Positions 55,779 to 64,000 of a DNA stretch of 64,000 bases are shown here, in pieces; within the stretch, counting starts at the first letter, position 1, and every line of letters starts with the position of its first letter. Origin of the DNA: Poriferisphaera corsica (GTDB lineage: Bacteria > Planctomycetota > Phycisphaerae > Phycisphaerales > Phycisphaeraceae); NCBI RefSeq assembly GCF_007747445.1, contig NZ_CP036425.1:1224175-1288174 (forward strand), read 5' to 3'. Position numbers and translations under genes: made by a program. Under the pieces are notes generated by a model. It was not told the DNA's origin. It saw only the letters and a program-made list of their open reading frames with translations, and ran no database searches.

Positions 55779-56417
55779 TTAAGTAAAAGCGGCATGAAAT
55801 AGAACAATCATGACCAACACGAGCATTAGAAAGGTTAAACAACCTGTGCTGCTCTTCTTCTTTTTTTTATCCTCATGATGGTTCTGGTTTTCGAGATCAC
55901 GCTCAGCTATGAAAGTACCTTTTGGTACATCTCTTACGGTAACAGGTTCAATCTCGCACTCGCATGTTTCCTCAAGACATGTGTCATATGGAGGTAATAG
56001 ACCAAGATCCGTTTTGGCATCGTTTACGGCTACCAAAAGGCGATTGAGATGCTTGGAATGATTACATTCAGATCCAATAATTAATATCCAGCCTGCAAAT
56101 TCATCTTTGTGGTCAAGTCCACCACATTTACGCATATCCTTTTCAAAATCTCTTTGGACTCCAAGATCATCTTTAATCTGTTCGCGAATCTCTTTTCGAC
56201 GTTCTTTCAACCAATCGCGATGAACTTTATTTATTACTCTTTCAGCCTGCTTAACTGTTAAGCCTTTGAATTCTCTCCCCGCTTCCTTCGCTTTAGCCAT
56301 TTTGGTCTTACTGTCTTCAATGAGAGCAGAGGCCTCTCCTTTAGATTTTGGATTCGGCCCTTGGTATTTCAGACGCTTCAGGTATGCAAGTTGTTTATCA
56401 GTTGGCTCATAAGACAT
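55779..56417 (-). CDS. Inverted membrane-anchored protein (moron candidate)
   Basis: A 212-residue protein on the minus strand inside the late rightward block. The N-terminus PTDKQLAYLKRLKYQGPNP and SKGEASALIED is a short module seen in many unrelated bacterial and phage proteins. Basic coiled helices follow (about 40-110), a Cys-containing middle (CNHSKHLNRLL, CLEETCECEIEP), then KKKKKSSTGC and a C-terminal transmembrane helix (LTFLMLVLVMIVLFHAAF). Its orientation suggests expression in the lysogen, so superinfection exclusion or another host benefit is likely; this is inference. Confidence 0.65.
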   Translation of the reverse strand: MSYEPTDKQLAYLKRLKYQGPNPKSKGEASALIEDSKTKMAKAKEAGREFKGLTVKQAERVINKVHRDWLKERRKEIREQIKDDLGVQRDFEKDMRKCGGLDHKDEFAGWILIIGSECNHSKHLNRLLVAVNDAKTDLGLLPPYDTCLEETCECEIEPVTVRDVPKGTFIAERDLENQNHHEDKKKKKSSTGCLTFLMLVLVMIVLFHAAFT

Positions 56418-56473
56418 AAATTCAATTATCTATTCTTATCAGCTATTTTCAAGGAGTAACTGTGGAGTATTGA

Positions 56474-58474
56474 ATGCCATCTACCCAATCTATCCGAGCA
56501 GGTCGCGCCTTTGTCGAATTGTTTGCTGATGACAGCAAACTCGTTCGTGGATTGCGTAAAGCCGAGCGTAAGATCAAAACGTTTGGCCAAGGTATACGCA
56601 GCTACGGCCTCAAGCTTGCAGGTCTGGGTACTGCAATCATTGGCCCGCTAGCGGCATCTGCAAAACTCTTTAGCACCTACGGCGACCAAGTCGCCAAGAT
56701 GGCCAAACGCACCGGCCTCAGTGTCGAAACCCTTTCGGAACTGCGTTTTGTAGCCTCCCAAACCGGCACAGAATTTGAATCGCTCGAAATGGCATTCCGC
56801 AAGATGCAGAGATCAATTTATGATGCCGGTCGTGGTCTATCGACGCAGGCTGATGCGCTCAAAGATCTTGGTGTTGCGTTCAGTCACCTCGAGGGTCTAT
56901 CACCCGAAGATCAGTTCAAGCTTTTAGCGGATCACATCTCAGATATCGAAGACCCAACACGCAAAGCCGCGATTGCCATGACACTCTTTGGTAGAACCGG
57001 TACGAATTTACTGCCGATGTTCGCTGCTGGCAGCCAAGGTATTGAAGGATTGCAGAAGCAGGCACGTGATCTCGGCTTAACGATGAGTAGTGAGGATGCC
57101 AAAGCTGCTGAAGATTTTACAGACGCCTTAGATCAGCTTTGGAAGACGCTACGAATGGGCGTTTTTCATATTGGTGCAGCGTTGGCTCCGCTGCTACAAA
57201 AACTAACTGAAACAATCACCCGTATTGTCGTGACCGTCAGCAATTGGATCAAAACGAACAAGATGGTGATCGTCCAGGCTTTTAAGATCGCCGCGATCGT
57301 GACTGCGGTCGGCATCGGACTAATTGCTCTTGGCGGATTGATCACTGCGACCGGCATCGCACTCGGCGCAATTGCATCTGTAATCGCAGGTATATCAACT
57401 GCGTTTGGTGTTCTCGCAAGCGTGATCGGTTTTCTTGTGACGCCAATCGGCTTAGTAGCTATCGCACTTGGTTCGCTTGCTGCCTACTTCGTGTATGCAT
57501 CTGGCATTGCGGGCAAAGCGGTGCACTGGTTAAGTGAGCGGCTGATGAACCTGAAGACGTTTGCATTTAAAGCGTTTGAAGGCATCGCAGACGCACTCGC
57601 AGCTGGTGATATTGCCTTGGCCGCAGAAGTGCTTTGGCTCTCGCTGAAGGTGCAATGGATCAAAGGCGTAAACACCATCCAATCTATTTGGCTTGGGTTA
57701 AAGCATTTCATCGCGGATGTACTGGTGGGTGCATTCACAGGCGCGTTAGCAGCCCTTCAGGTCGTCTGGCACGGATTAGAAGTCGCGTGGATCGAAACGA
57801 CCTCTTTTCTCGCAACCGCATGGCACGGGTTCGTCAATATCTTTCTGCGTTCGTGGGAAAAGATGAAGGCTTTAGCAGCTAAGACATGGAACTACATCAA
57901 GAGTTTCTTCAGTGATTCAATTGATGTAACCGTTGCCAACAAGCAGATCGATGAAGCTTTAACAAGACGTTTAGATGAGATTGATCAAGATACCGGTGAG
58001 GCAGTGATCGGTAACGATCTACGCAGGCAATCGCGCCGCAAGCAAACTGCAGAACTCAATGATCTTACGCTTGGCGTAATTGGCCAGCGTTATGAAGATG
58101 AGCAAACCCGCCAACAGCAAGAACGAGCCAAAGCAGAACTGGAAGCTGAGCGATCACTGATCGAGGCCAAGCAGGCATGGGAAGACGCGATCGCAGAGGC
58201 AAGGCGTAAACGTGATCAGGTCCAGCTTGAAAACGGCGACAAATTAGAGCTACCACAATTACCTGATATTGGCGATCTTGTTGCTCGTGAAGCCGAGCGC
58301 ATCGGTGTACGCGGCACATTCAATGGCGGTTCAATTCAAGCATTGCAAGTTGCAGGGTTAGGGCAAGAGAATGACGCGGCGGATCGGGCAGCCAGAGCCG
58401 GTGAAGAAACCGCACGTAACACGCGCAAGCTCTTAGATATTGTTCGTGATCAGCCGGGGCTAACGTTTGGTTAG
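56474..58474 (+). CDS. Tail tape measure protein
   Basis: A 666-residue protein starting ATG 56474 with GGAG 6 bases before. It begins with a short membrane-insertion region, has the TP901-type core LSVETLSELRFVASQTGTEF to TLFGRTGTNLLPMF (about 90-180), a hydrophobic stretch at about 265-350 for DNA injection, and a Gln/Glu/Arg-rich coiled coil at about 530-620. Its length would set a tail of roughly 100 nm if the usual 0.15 nm per residue holds. Confidence 0.9.
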   Translation: MPSTQSIRAGRAFVELFADDSKLVRGLRKAERKIKTFGQGIRSYGLKLAGLGTAIIGPLAASAKLFSTYGDQVAKMAKRTGLSVETLSELRFVASQTGTEFESLEMAFRKMQRSIYDAGRGLSTQADALKDLGVAFSHLEGLSPEDQFKLLADHISDIEDPTRKAAIAMTLFGRTGTNLLPMFAAGSQGIEGLQKQARDLGLTMSSEDAKAAEDFTDALDQLWKTLRMGVFHIGAALAPLLQKLTETITRIVVTVSNWIKTNKMVIVQAFKIAAIVTAVGIGLIALGGLITATGIALGAIASVIAGISTAFGVLASVIGFLVTPIGLVAIALGSLAAYFVYASGIAGKAVHWLSERLMNLKTFAFKAFEGIADALAAGDIALAAEVLWLSLKVQWIKGVNTIQSIWLGLKHFIADVLVGAFTGALAALQVVWHGLEVAWIETTSFLATAWHGFVNIFLRSWEKMKALAAKTWNYIKSFFSDSIDVTVANKQIDEALTRRLDEIDQDTGEAVIGNDLRRQSRRKQTAELNDLTLGVIGQRYEDEQTRQQQERAKAELEAERSLIEAKQAWEDAIAEARRKRDQVQLENGDKLELPQLPDIGDLVAREAERIGVRGTFNGGSIQALQVAGLGQENDAADRAARAGEETARNTRKLLDIVRDQPGLTFG

Positions 58475-58481
58475 ATAACTG

Positions 58482-59270
58482 ATGCCAATCACTATCGAAG
58501 AAAAAATGGGTCGCACGCTCTCAGACCGCTCAGCGGAGCTGACTTTTATTTTGCGCGGATCAAGCAGTGATAGTGAAGTGCGGCAAGCTCTAAGTAATCA
58601 CGCATCACCCTTTCACAACGGTATCAAACGCAATAACGTCGAGGTCGAAGAACTCACAGACAACCTCTGGCTGGGTATTGTGCGATATGCCAAGCCGCAG
58701 TCAAGTTCACTTGATGAAGGGCAGAGCAGTTTTAATTTTGATACAGGTGGCGGCTCGCAGCATATCACTCAGTCACTCCAGACGGTTCATCGCTATGGCT
58801 CATCCGGTAATACAGCACCTGACTTTAAGGGGGCGATCGGTGTAACCGAAGGCCGTGTCGAAGGTGTTGATATTACAGTGCCGGTTTATCACTTCTCTGA
58901 AACACACCACTTCAGTAGCAGTCAAGTTGATAATGCCTACAAAGGCGTGCTGTTTCATTTAACCGGCAAAGTCAACAGCAACAACTTCCGTGGGCTGAAT
59001 GCAGGTGAATGTTTGTTTCTCGGCGCCTCTGGTTCGCAGCGAAGTGATGATGATGGTTGGGAGATCACTTTCAGATTTGCCGGATCACCCAATCGTAGCA
59101 ATTTATCCATTGGCTATATCAGCGGGATCAGTAAGAAAGGCTGGGAATACCTGTGGGTTCGATATGCCGATGCGGTGGATGACTCAAGCAACACACTCGT
59201 CAAGCAACCGGTCGCAGCGTATGTCGAGCAGGTTTATGAAGAAGCGAGTTTTAGCGGGTTAGGGATATAA
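58482..59270 (+). CDS. Probable distal tail or baseplate protein
   Basis: A 262-residue protein directly after the tape measure gene, the position of Dit-type proteins. Beta-rich; GITEGRVEGVDITVPVYHFS-like text and HLTGKVNSNNFRGLNAGECL. The family is not recognised with certainty; function comes from position. Confidence 0.55.
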   Translation: MPITIEEKMGRTLSDRSAELTFILRGSSSDSEVRQALSNHASPFHNGIKRNNVEVEELTDNLWLGIVRYAKPQSSSLDEGQSSFNFDTGGGSQHITQSLQTVHRYGSSGNTAPDFKGAIGVTEGRVEGVDITVPVYHFSETHHFSSSQVDNAYKGVLFHLTGKVNSNNFRGLNAGECLFLGASGSQRSDDDGWEITFRFAGSPNRSNLSIGYISGISKKGWEYLWVRYADAVDDSSNTLVKQPVAAYVEQVYEEASFSGLGI

Positions 59271-59271
59271 G

Positions 59272-60156
59272 ATGAGCTTTCGTAAAGTCTCAACTGGCGA
59301 GCAGCTTCAAATCCCGGCACAGGCATACAACGCGTTTGTCGATGCAGCTATCGCTCATCAAGAAACAGGCCAAAAGCAGTCACGACTAACCCAATCAAAT
59401 TCGCAGCAAACGAGCATCCTTGTACGCAATACAAGCGATCAAGATATGCCGCGTTTTGCGGTGATGGGGGCCGATAGCCCTGCGATCTTACCTGCAGATA
59501 ATGAAGATGAATTTACCCGCCAAGTCGCACTGAATTGTGTTGTCCCGGTTGAAGCTGATCACAAAGGCAAGTTCGTTATCCTGCTTGAACCGCTAGCCCC
59601 CGGAAGTATTGGCCGGGCCAAGATCAGCGGCGTTTGCCTCGCAAAACTCGAAGTTGAAGATGAAGACGCTAAGTATGCAGACGTTATTGATGGTGATGGC
59701 ACAATGCTAATTACGGCTAGTGATGGTGCTGCTCAAATCCTATGGCGTGGAGAACCTAAAGGTGAATCATCTAAGGTCTGGGCAGTTGTTCGGCTTGGTT
59801 CCTTAGGGGGCAAGAGCGTTTTTGTGATACGCATCACTGGCTCGTCACAGCTCTCCGCTAATAGATGGAACTACAACGCAGTCGAGCAAGTCCCTGAGAA
59901 ACTTGGTCGCTACAAAGACAAAGCGCTTGGATGGACGGGCACGGCTTACAACACGATCGAAGCCAACAACGCTGCAACCGGAATTCAAGGCAGCGGCGAT
60001 GATACCGGCCACTTCCCTGAAGGTGTTGAGCTTAAACCCATCGGCAGCGGCGCAATTGTAAACGCATGGCGCATCCTAAACTGTGAAGGCAACGAGGAAG
60101 TTCACTTCGCAGCACCCAACAATGCTGGCGGCAGCTGCGAAGGAGGTGCCGCGTGA
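59272..60156 (+). CDS. Hypothetical tail protein
   Basis: A 294-residue protein; AGGGA 5-6 bases before the ATG. QTSILVRNTSDQDMPRFAVM and GKFVILLEPLAPGSIGRAKI suggest a beta-sandwich structural protein. A CCCCCGGAAG site encodes the APGS. Its stop overlaps the next GTG start. No firm family. Confidence 0.5.
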   Translation: MSFRKVSTGEQLQIPAQAYNAFVDAAIAHQETGQKQSRLTQSNSQQTSILVRNTSDQDMPRFAVMGADSPAILPADNEDEFTRQVALNCVVPVEADHKGKFVILLEPLAPGSIGRAKISGVCLAKLEVEDEDAKYADVIDGDGTMLITASDGAAQILWRGEPKGESSKVWAVVRLGSLGGKSVFVIRITGSSQLSANRWNYNAVEQVPEKLGRYKDKALGWTGTAYNTIEANNAATGIQGSGDDTGHFPEGVELKPIGSGAIVNAWRILNCEGNEEVHFAAPNNAGGSCEGGAA

Positions 60157-62048
60157 GTTGGTATTGGGCATGTGCTTCCGGGGGATGTTGTGCTTGGATT
60201 GAGGCAACCAAGTGTTCTGGCAACCAATCAGATAAACGCGTATTCGTTCACGTTGACGATCTGCCAGAGCAGGTCTCCATCTTTAATTACGGCGGTGTTC
60301 AGTACGAACATAACGATTGCTGGCGAATCGATCCCAATGGCAAGCGAACCTTTCTGCCGCATGGCGCGGATATGGTTAAGCCATCCAAGTATTACGAGTG
60401 TTGCCAAGAATGCGAAGATGATGTTGATGAGCCGCCAAGTCCAGGTGGACCGGGTGGAGGCGGCGGTGCTGGTGGTGGTGGACCCGGCGGTGGCGCAGGC
60501 GGGGGAGGAGGTGGCGGCGATCCCCCCGACCCCGGAGACCCCGGAAGCCCCGAAACCTGCGGCATCAAACTGCAGATCTGCTCGGCTCATGCAGGTCTGT
60601 GGGATGGCCCCGATCTCTACATCTCCTGTGACAGCAAACCCGAGCAGACGCAGTACGTGCGCATCTACGGTTTTTGTTTCAAGGTGCCAACCGGCCCTGA
60701 AATCGATCCGGTTCCTGATGATGCTAAGTTCGTCTACACCGGCGGATCGTTCGAAGACTGCGAAGCATGCGCCTACGGCAAGAAAGCACAACTATGCCCT
60801 GACCAACCCCCGGAAGCCCCGGAGATTTGGGTACGCAAGCAAGATCTGCCGGGGGTTCCGGATGATGATCAAACATTCGGGTTTATCTATGCCAACTACT
60901 GCTACGAGCTGCGCAGTTCAGGCCCGCTTGAACTCTTACCACTTGACGCATTTATCTTGAACCCGCATAAACAGTTTGATGAGTGTTCGCAGTGCAAACA
61001 AGGTATTCATGCGATGCCATGTCCAAGTGAACCAGAGCCACTAGAGCAGGTTTGGGTTAGCGCAGATGAACTGGAAGGTAAAAGCGAAGTCATCTACTTC
61101 CGCTATAAAAGCCAGTGCTTTGCGCTTGATCCAACAGAAGAGCCATCGCGTATCCCATTTGATGCAAGCGTGATCGTACCCAAAGATGAATTCCCAGATT
61201 GCCCAACGTGCATCTGCGGCGAACGTTCAGAAGAAGGCGACATGGGCGTTAAGGCACACTTGTGTCCCAGGCAAAACATTGATCTCGCTGAAGATGTGTG
61301 GGTGCTTGAAGAAGACCTGCCGGATGAGCCAACTTACTTCAGACGTTCTGGAAACTCAGGCGATCAATCTTCCGGGGGCGGGGGGTGTTATTACGTTGAT
61401 CCGGAGGATACGCCGCGTGATATTCCGGTGGGTTCGATTATCTCACGCATTGATAACACGTATGAAAACTGCCACGACTGTACGACCCGCGGCGGATCAA
61501 ATAACGATGGCGACGACGATGAAGAAGATGATACTCCACCGTGGTGGCCGCCGCTGCCTGAAGAAAACTTCTATGAACTGAACGATTGTGAAACCGGTTC
61601 GGGCACCGACAAATGGGTGAGAGAGAATCATGTCTGCGCGCTATTTGGTGTGGTGCCATGCGACCTAAGGGGATTGGTGTTCTTAGCCTCTGATGGCCAC
61701 TGTTACGAGGTTGGAAGCCAAGCAAGTCCTAAGCCACTCGGGCCGAGTGCAACCAACCAGCTTATAGCACTGCTTTCTGGTGACTGCTTTGGTTACAGGT
61801 TGCGTGATTGTGCGGGCGAAGAACCAGAGATCACCACACGCGACAACCTTGTTTATTACGAAGGCAAAGTGGTTCGTATTGCAGGTAGTGATGCGTGCTA
61901 TACGGTCACCAAAGAACCCGTATGTCTACTCGATAATCCCGTCTCTATCACGATCGAAAAGAATTACCCAGACTGTAAACCCTGCGAAGACGATCCGCCT
62001 TCTGATGGCGGTACAAGTGGAGACTGTATCGGATGCGATCAGGTTTAA
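60153..62048 (+). CDS. Cys-rich tail protein with about six repeated modules
   Basis: A 631-residue protein starting GTG 60153 (GGAGG 6 bases before). After a first module come about 45 residues of Gly/Pro (GGPGGGGGAGGGG type), then further modules of 65-80 residues, each with C..VWV..DLP, F.Y...CY.LDP, P.DA.I and a closing F.DC..C (closing CxxC pairs at about residues 85-88, 206-209, 282-285, 350-353, 436-439 and 619-622). The pattern suggests a disulfide- or metal-stabilised repeat fibre. Role by position: tail tip or fibre. Confidence 0.65.
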   Translation: MSWYWACASGGCCAWIEATKCSGNQSDKRVFVHVDDLPEQVSIFNYGGVQYEHNDCWRIDPNGKRTFLPHGADMVKPSKYYECCQECEDDVDEPPSPGGPGGGGGAGGGGPGGGAGGGGGGGDPPDPGDPGSPETCGIKLQICSAHAGLWDGPDLYISCDSKPEQTQYVRIYGFCFKVPTGPEIDPVPDDAKFVYTGGSFEDCEACAYGKKAQLCPDQPPEAPEIWVRKQDLPGVPDDDQTFGFIYANYCYELRSSGPLELLPLDAFILNPHKQFDECSQCKQGIHAMPCPSEPEPLEQVWVSADELEGKSEVIYFRYKSQCFALDPTEEPSRIPFDASVIVPKDEFPDCPTCICGERSEEGDMGVKAHLCPRQNIDLAEDVWVLEEDLPDEPTYFRRSGNSGDQSSGGGGCYYVDPEDTPRDIPVGSIISRIDNTYENCHDCTTRGGSNNDGDDDEEDDTPPWWPPLPEENFYELNDCETGSGTDKWVRENHVCALFGVVPCDLRGLVFLASDGHCYEVGSQASPKPLGPSATNQLIALLSGDCFGYRLRDCAGEEPEITTRDNLVYYEGKVVRIAGSDACYTVTKEPVCLLDNPVSITIEKNYPDCKPCEDDPPSDGGTSGDCIGCDQV

Positions 62049-63268
62049 GAATTGTTCATTCACTTTGGAGTAAGCCGCTTGAGCTTTGCGTGAAACGTAA
62101 ACGTATCAGCGGCGACTGGCCAAGCTGGAAGCACTACTGGTATAGCTGGGTGCTGTCCGCTTGGCAGGCCCATGAGACCCAAGGCCGCATTGACCTCGTG
62201 ACGGATATGAAAGGTGCTGAAATTTTAGTCGAGCAGCTTGGTTTACCGTACCGCTCAGTGAGTTTGGCATTGGATGAGTTGCCAGAGTATGTCTCACCTG
62301 CACTCTGGGCTTACGGCAAAGTCTTGGCTTACGCTCAGCAGCGATCATCATTCCTGCATATCGATTCGGATGTGTATCTTTGGAAGCAGCTGCCGGAATG
62401 GTGTCGTAATGCACCTGTCATTGCGCAGAGCTTTGAAGCGACGCCGCAATACCTTGCCTTTGAGGATATCTATAACCGTCCAAGGCGAACGTTCTGCAAT
62501 CTGCTAGAGAAAGTGCCACCGTCATGGCAACCATATGCAGAAGAAAACAAATCCCTCAATATGGGCATCTTTGGGGGCCGTGATCTCGGCACCATTCAAG
62601 CGTACTGTCAGCAAGTGAGGGAGATGGTGGAGCACAAAGCCAATCGCTTAGGCTGGCAGGCCTTGGCCGCAACAGGGTTAAACAACATCGGCTGGTCGAA
62701 CATGGTTGTCGAGCAGCAAACGGCGTACTGCGTTGCGAGGCAGCGAGGAGCAAACATTCACACGCTCTTTGATGAAGTTGATCCGAGCAAACTATCCGAA
62801 GCGGCAAAGGTGATAGGTTACACCCATGTGATGGGTTCGAAGAAAAAGTCAGTCGATCACGAGTTCATGCAACGGCTCGAGAAACGTGTGAAAGAGATAT
62901 CTTCGGATGCATATGATCGTATTCAAGAGGGTTTTGGTTTGACGAGAGGATGTGGTGGTACAAAAACAACACGCAAACCATCTACGATTCGCAAGAGTAC
63001 GAACGTAGTCAAACATGTCAGCCATGCCGGCGCGAGTGTGGCCAAGACATCGCTTGGCATCAATCGAGCGTCTAAGGAGCAGGTAACAAAGCGTTTAGCT
63101 GTTTGTGAAAAGTGCCCCGGCGATCACGCGGTTTGGAAGAACGGCAAACTCTATACCTGCGGGCCTATGCTTGAATCGATGAAGAAAGAAGGGAAGGGTA
63201 CTTGTGGATGTGTTTTGAACCTCAAAGCACGGGATATGGCGGAGGAATGCCCGTTTGGGTGGTGGTAA
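62033..63268 (+). CDS. Glycosyltransferase-like protein with C-terminal Cys-rich domain
   Basis: A 411-residue protein. The start LRIVHSLWSKP and the DxD motif in FLHIDSDVYLWKQL (about residues 108-121) fit a nucleotide-sugar glycosyltransferase of the DUF6734 type. From about residue 340 a separate module follows: RLAVCEKCPGDHAVWKNGKL, YTCGPMLE, TCGCVL and a final ECPFGWW, a zinc-binding end also found in tail genes. It overlaps the repeat protein by 16 bases. It may glycosylate virion or host surface structures. Confidence 0.65.
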   Translation: MRSGLRIVHSLWSKPLELCVKRKRISGDWPSWKHYWYSWVLSAWQAHETQGRIDLVTDMKGAEILVEQLGLPYRSVSLALDELPEYVSPALWAYGKVLAYAQQRSSFLHIDSDVYLWKQLPEWCRNAPVIAQSFEATPQYLAFEDIYNRPRRTFCNLLEKVPPSWQPYAEENKSLNMGIFGGRDLGTIQAYCQQVREMVEHKANRLGWQALAATGLNNIGWSNMVVEQQTAYCVARQRGANIHTLFDEVDPSKLSEAAKVIGYTHVMGSKKKSVDHEFMQRLEKRVKEISSDAYDRIQEGFGLTRGCGGTKTTRKPSTIRKSTNVVKHVSHAGASVAKTSLGINRASKEQVTKRLAVCEKCPGDHAVWKNGKLYTCGPMLESMKKEGKGTCGCVLNLKARDMAEECPFGWW

Positions 63269-63383
63269 TATTTGATCTGATAAGTACTTATTAAATCACG
63301 TATTGTTGAGCATCGTATTTTGACGCATAACCGTGCAATCCCTATCTATTAGCAAGAATAACTGGTAAAATTGACTTTGCTTG

Positions 63384-63413
63384 CAGCCTGTTAGCTTTCT
63401 GACAGGCTGTTGT
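63384..63413 (+). terminator. Terminator at the right end of the tail operon
   Basis: Stem CAGCCTGTTAG/CTGACAGGCTG (63384-63394 and 63399-63409, one wobble, loop CTTT) followed by TTGTT. Last prophage transcript signal seen. Confidence 0.6.
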
Positions 63414-63449
63414 TATAAAAAATGCTCAAGTATTAGATGGGACTTCCTG

Positions 63450-64000
63450 ATGGGTGATGTAAAGTTGTTTCGGATAAATGGTGAAAGCGCAATTGAGGTT
63501 GAAGGCGGAGCTGTAAAGCTGGAAAAACAGCTGCAAGTTATTGTCGAGCGTCATCTCAAACTTCTGCTTCAAATTAGATTGGTTGCTTCTGAATACTCAA
63601 CAGGCAAAACGCATGCCGGGCGTATCGATACGCTTGGGCTTGATGAAGACAATTGCCCTGTCATTATCGAATACAAGCGGAATGCCAATGCAAACGTCAT
63701 TAATCAAGGTCTTTTCTACCTCGATTGGCTTATGGATCATCAAGCTGAGTTCGAGATGCTTGTGTTGCGTCAATTTGGTCAGGATGCAGCAGATCAGATT
63801 GATTGGTCTTCCCCCAGGTTGCTATGTATAGCGGAAGATTTTTCACGGTATGACGTTCACGCTGTTCAGCAAATCAATAAGAATATTGAGCTCTTGCGGT
63901 ATGCTTATTATCCCAATGATGACCTTTTAATGCTTGAACTGGTCAATGCTGTTGTTGCCAAGAGTGAATCGCGAACAAAAGTTAATGAAACATCTAGTTC
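63450..64000 (+). CDS. NucS-like (DUF5655) nuclease-domain protein, 5' part
   Basis: An open frame runs from ATG 63450 to the window edge (183 residues seen). The segment LVASEYSTGKTHAGRIDTLGL followed by CPVIIEYKRNANANVINQGL has the D and ExK of a PD-(D/E)xK fold, as in the DUF91/DUF5655 proteins related to NucS. The continuing FYLDWLMDHQAEFEMLV is also typical. It could be the first host gene after the prophage or a prophage end gene; the right attachment site was not found. Confidence 0.8.
   Translation, partial: MGDVKLFRINGESAIEVEGGAVKLEKQLQVIVERHLKLLLQIRLVASEYSTGKTHAGRIDTLGLDEDNCPVIIEYKRNANANVINQGLFYLDWLMDHQAEFEMLVLRQFGQDAADQIDWSSPRLLCIAEDFSRYDVHAVQQINKNIELLRYAYYPNDDLLMLELVNAVVAKSESRTKVNETSS

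Larger units (their letters stand above)
31979..61378. repeat. Dispersed 10-mer CCCCCGGAAG, ten exact copies within the prophage
   Basis: Plus-strand copies start at 33974, 48044, 53909, 59597 and 60807; minus-strand copies start at 31979, 46040, 53363, 60175 and 61369. Near copies occur at about 36720, 46185, 53443 and 60530. In coding regions they give PG/SP/GS-rich inserts; two lie at gene ends. Confidence 0.85.

Overview
The window looks like a chromosome segment of a planctomycete, most likely class Phycisphaerae. The evidence is two secreted proteins with PEP-CTERM sorting tails, a PSP1 protein with a very long basic tail, an HU protein with a lysine/alanine-rich histone-H1-like extension, and a family-typical mix of housekeeping genes. 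No marker gene fixes the genus.

Layout. (1) 1-16.4 kb is host core: the 3' part of rsgA, a PSP1 (RicT-like) gene, two PEP-CTERM genes, a lipoprotein, a TPR protein with a degenerate peptidase site, HU, dnaK, mgtE, and a rhamnose-type sugar locus (rhaA and a PfkB kinase facing away from an AraC regulator). This part ends with tRNA-Gly(CCC). (2) 16.4-29.4 kb is visibly AT-richer and reads as a defence island. A four-gene operon (UvrD-like helicase, DrmA-like helicase, DrmB-like DUF1998 protein, NERD-nuclease/UvrD helicase) resembles DISARM but has no PLD nuclease DrmC. A C5 cytosine methyltransferase and a Vsr nuclease run towards it. A 709-bp IS1595-family element with an intact 8-bp target duplication sits between the two groups and rewrites the last residues of Vsr. 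(3) 29.6-63.3 kb is a siphovirus-like prophage: integrase and excisionase on the minus strand, then a long rightward gene set. The set runs from unknown early genes through a sigma-like factor, a RecE-type nuclease + Sak4-like ATPase + DUF669 SSB recombination module, helicase, primase-polymerase, ParB-methylase, terminase, portal and a protease-capsid fusion to tail genes, a tape measure protein, a Cys-rich repeat protein and a glycosyltransferase-like protein. (4) The last 550 bp carry the start of a NucS-like (DUF5655) gene.

How the parts work together. In the island the methyltransferase probably marks self DNA while DrmA, DrmB and the two SF1 helicases act on invading DNA; Vsr would repair the T:G mismatches that 5-methylcytosine causes. 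In the prophage, replication and recombination genes come before packaging, head, tail and lysis genes, as in lambda-like phages. No endolysin and no CI-type repressor could be recognised inside the window.

Signals that ordinary genes do not explain are mostly in the prophage: an exact 10-mer (CCCCCGGAAG) found ten times there and not noticed in the host part; a 47-59 bp repeat in three copies, each just upstream of a gene start; a tRNA-like RNA with alanine identity features (G3-U70, A73) but no D stem and an elongated helix in place of the anticodon arm; a 123-nt long hairpin next to xis; a nested palindrome cluster after the primase gene; and a probable -1 frameshift in the tail chaperone genes. 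All functions are inferred from reading the sequence; nothing was searched against a database.
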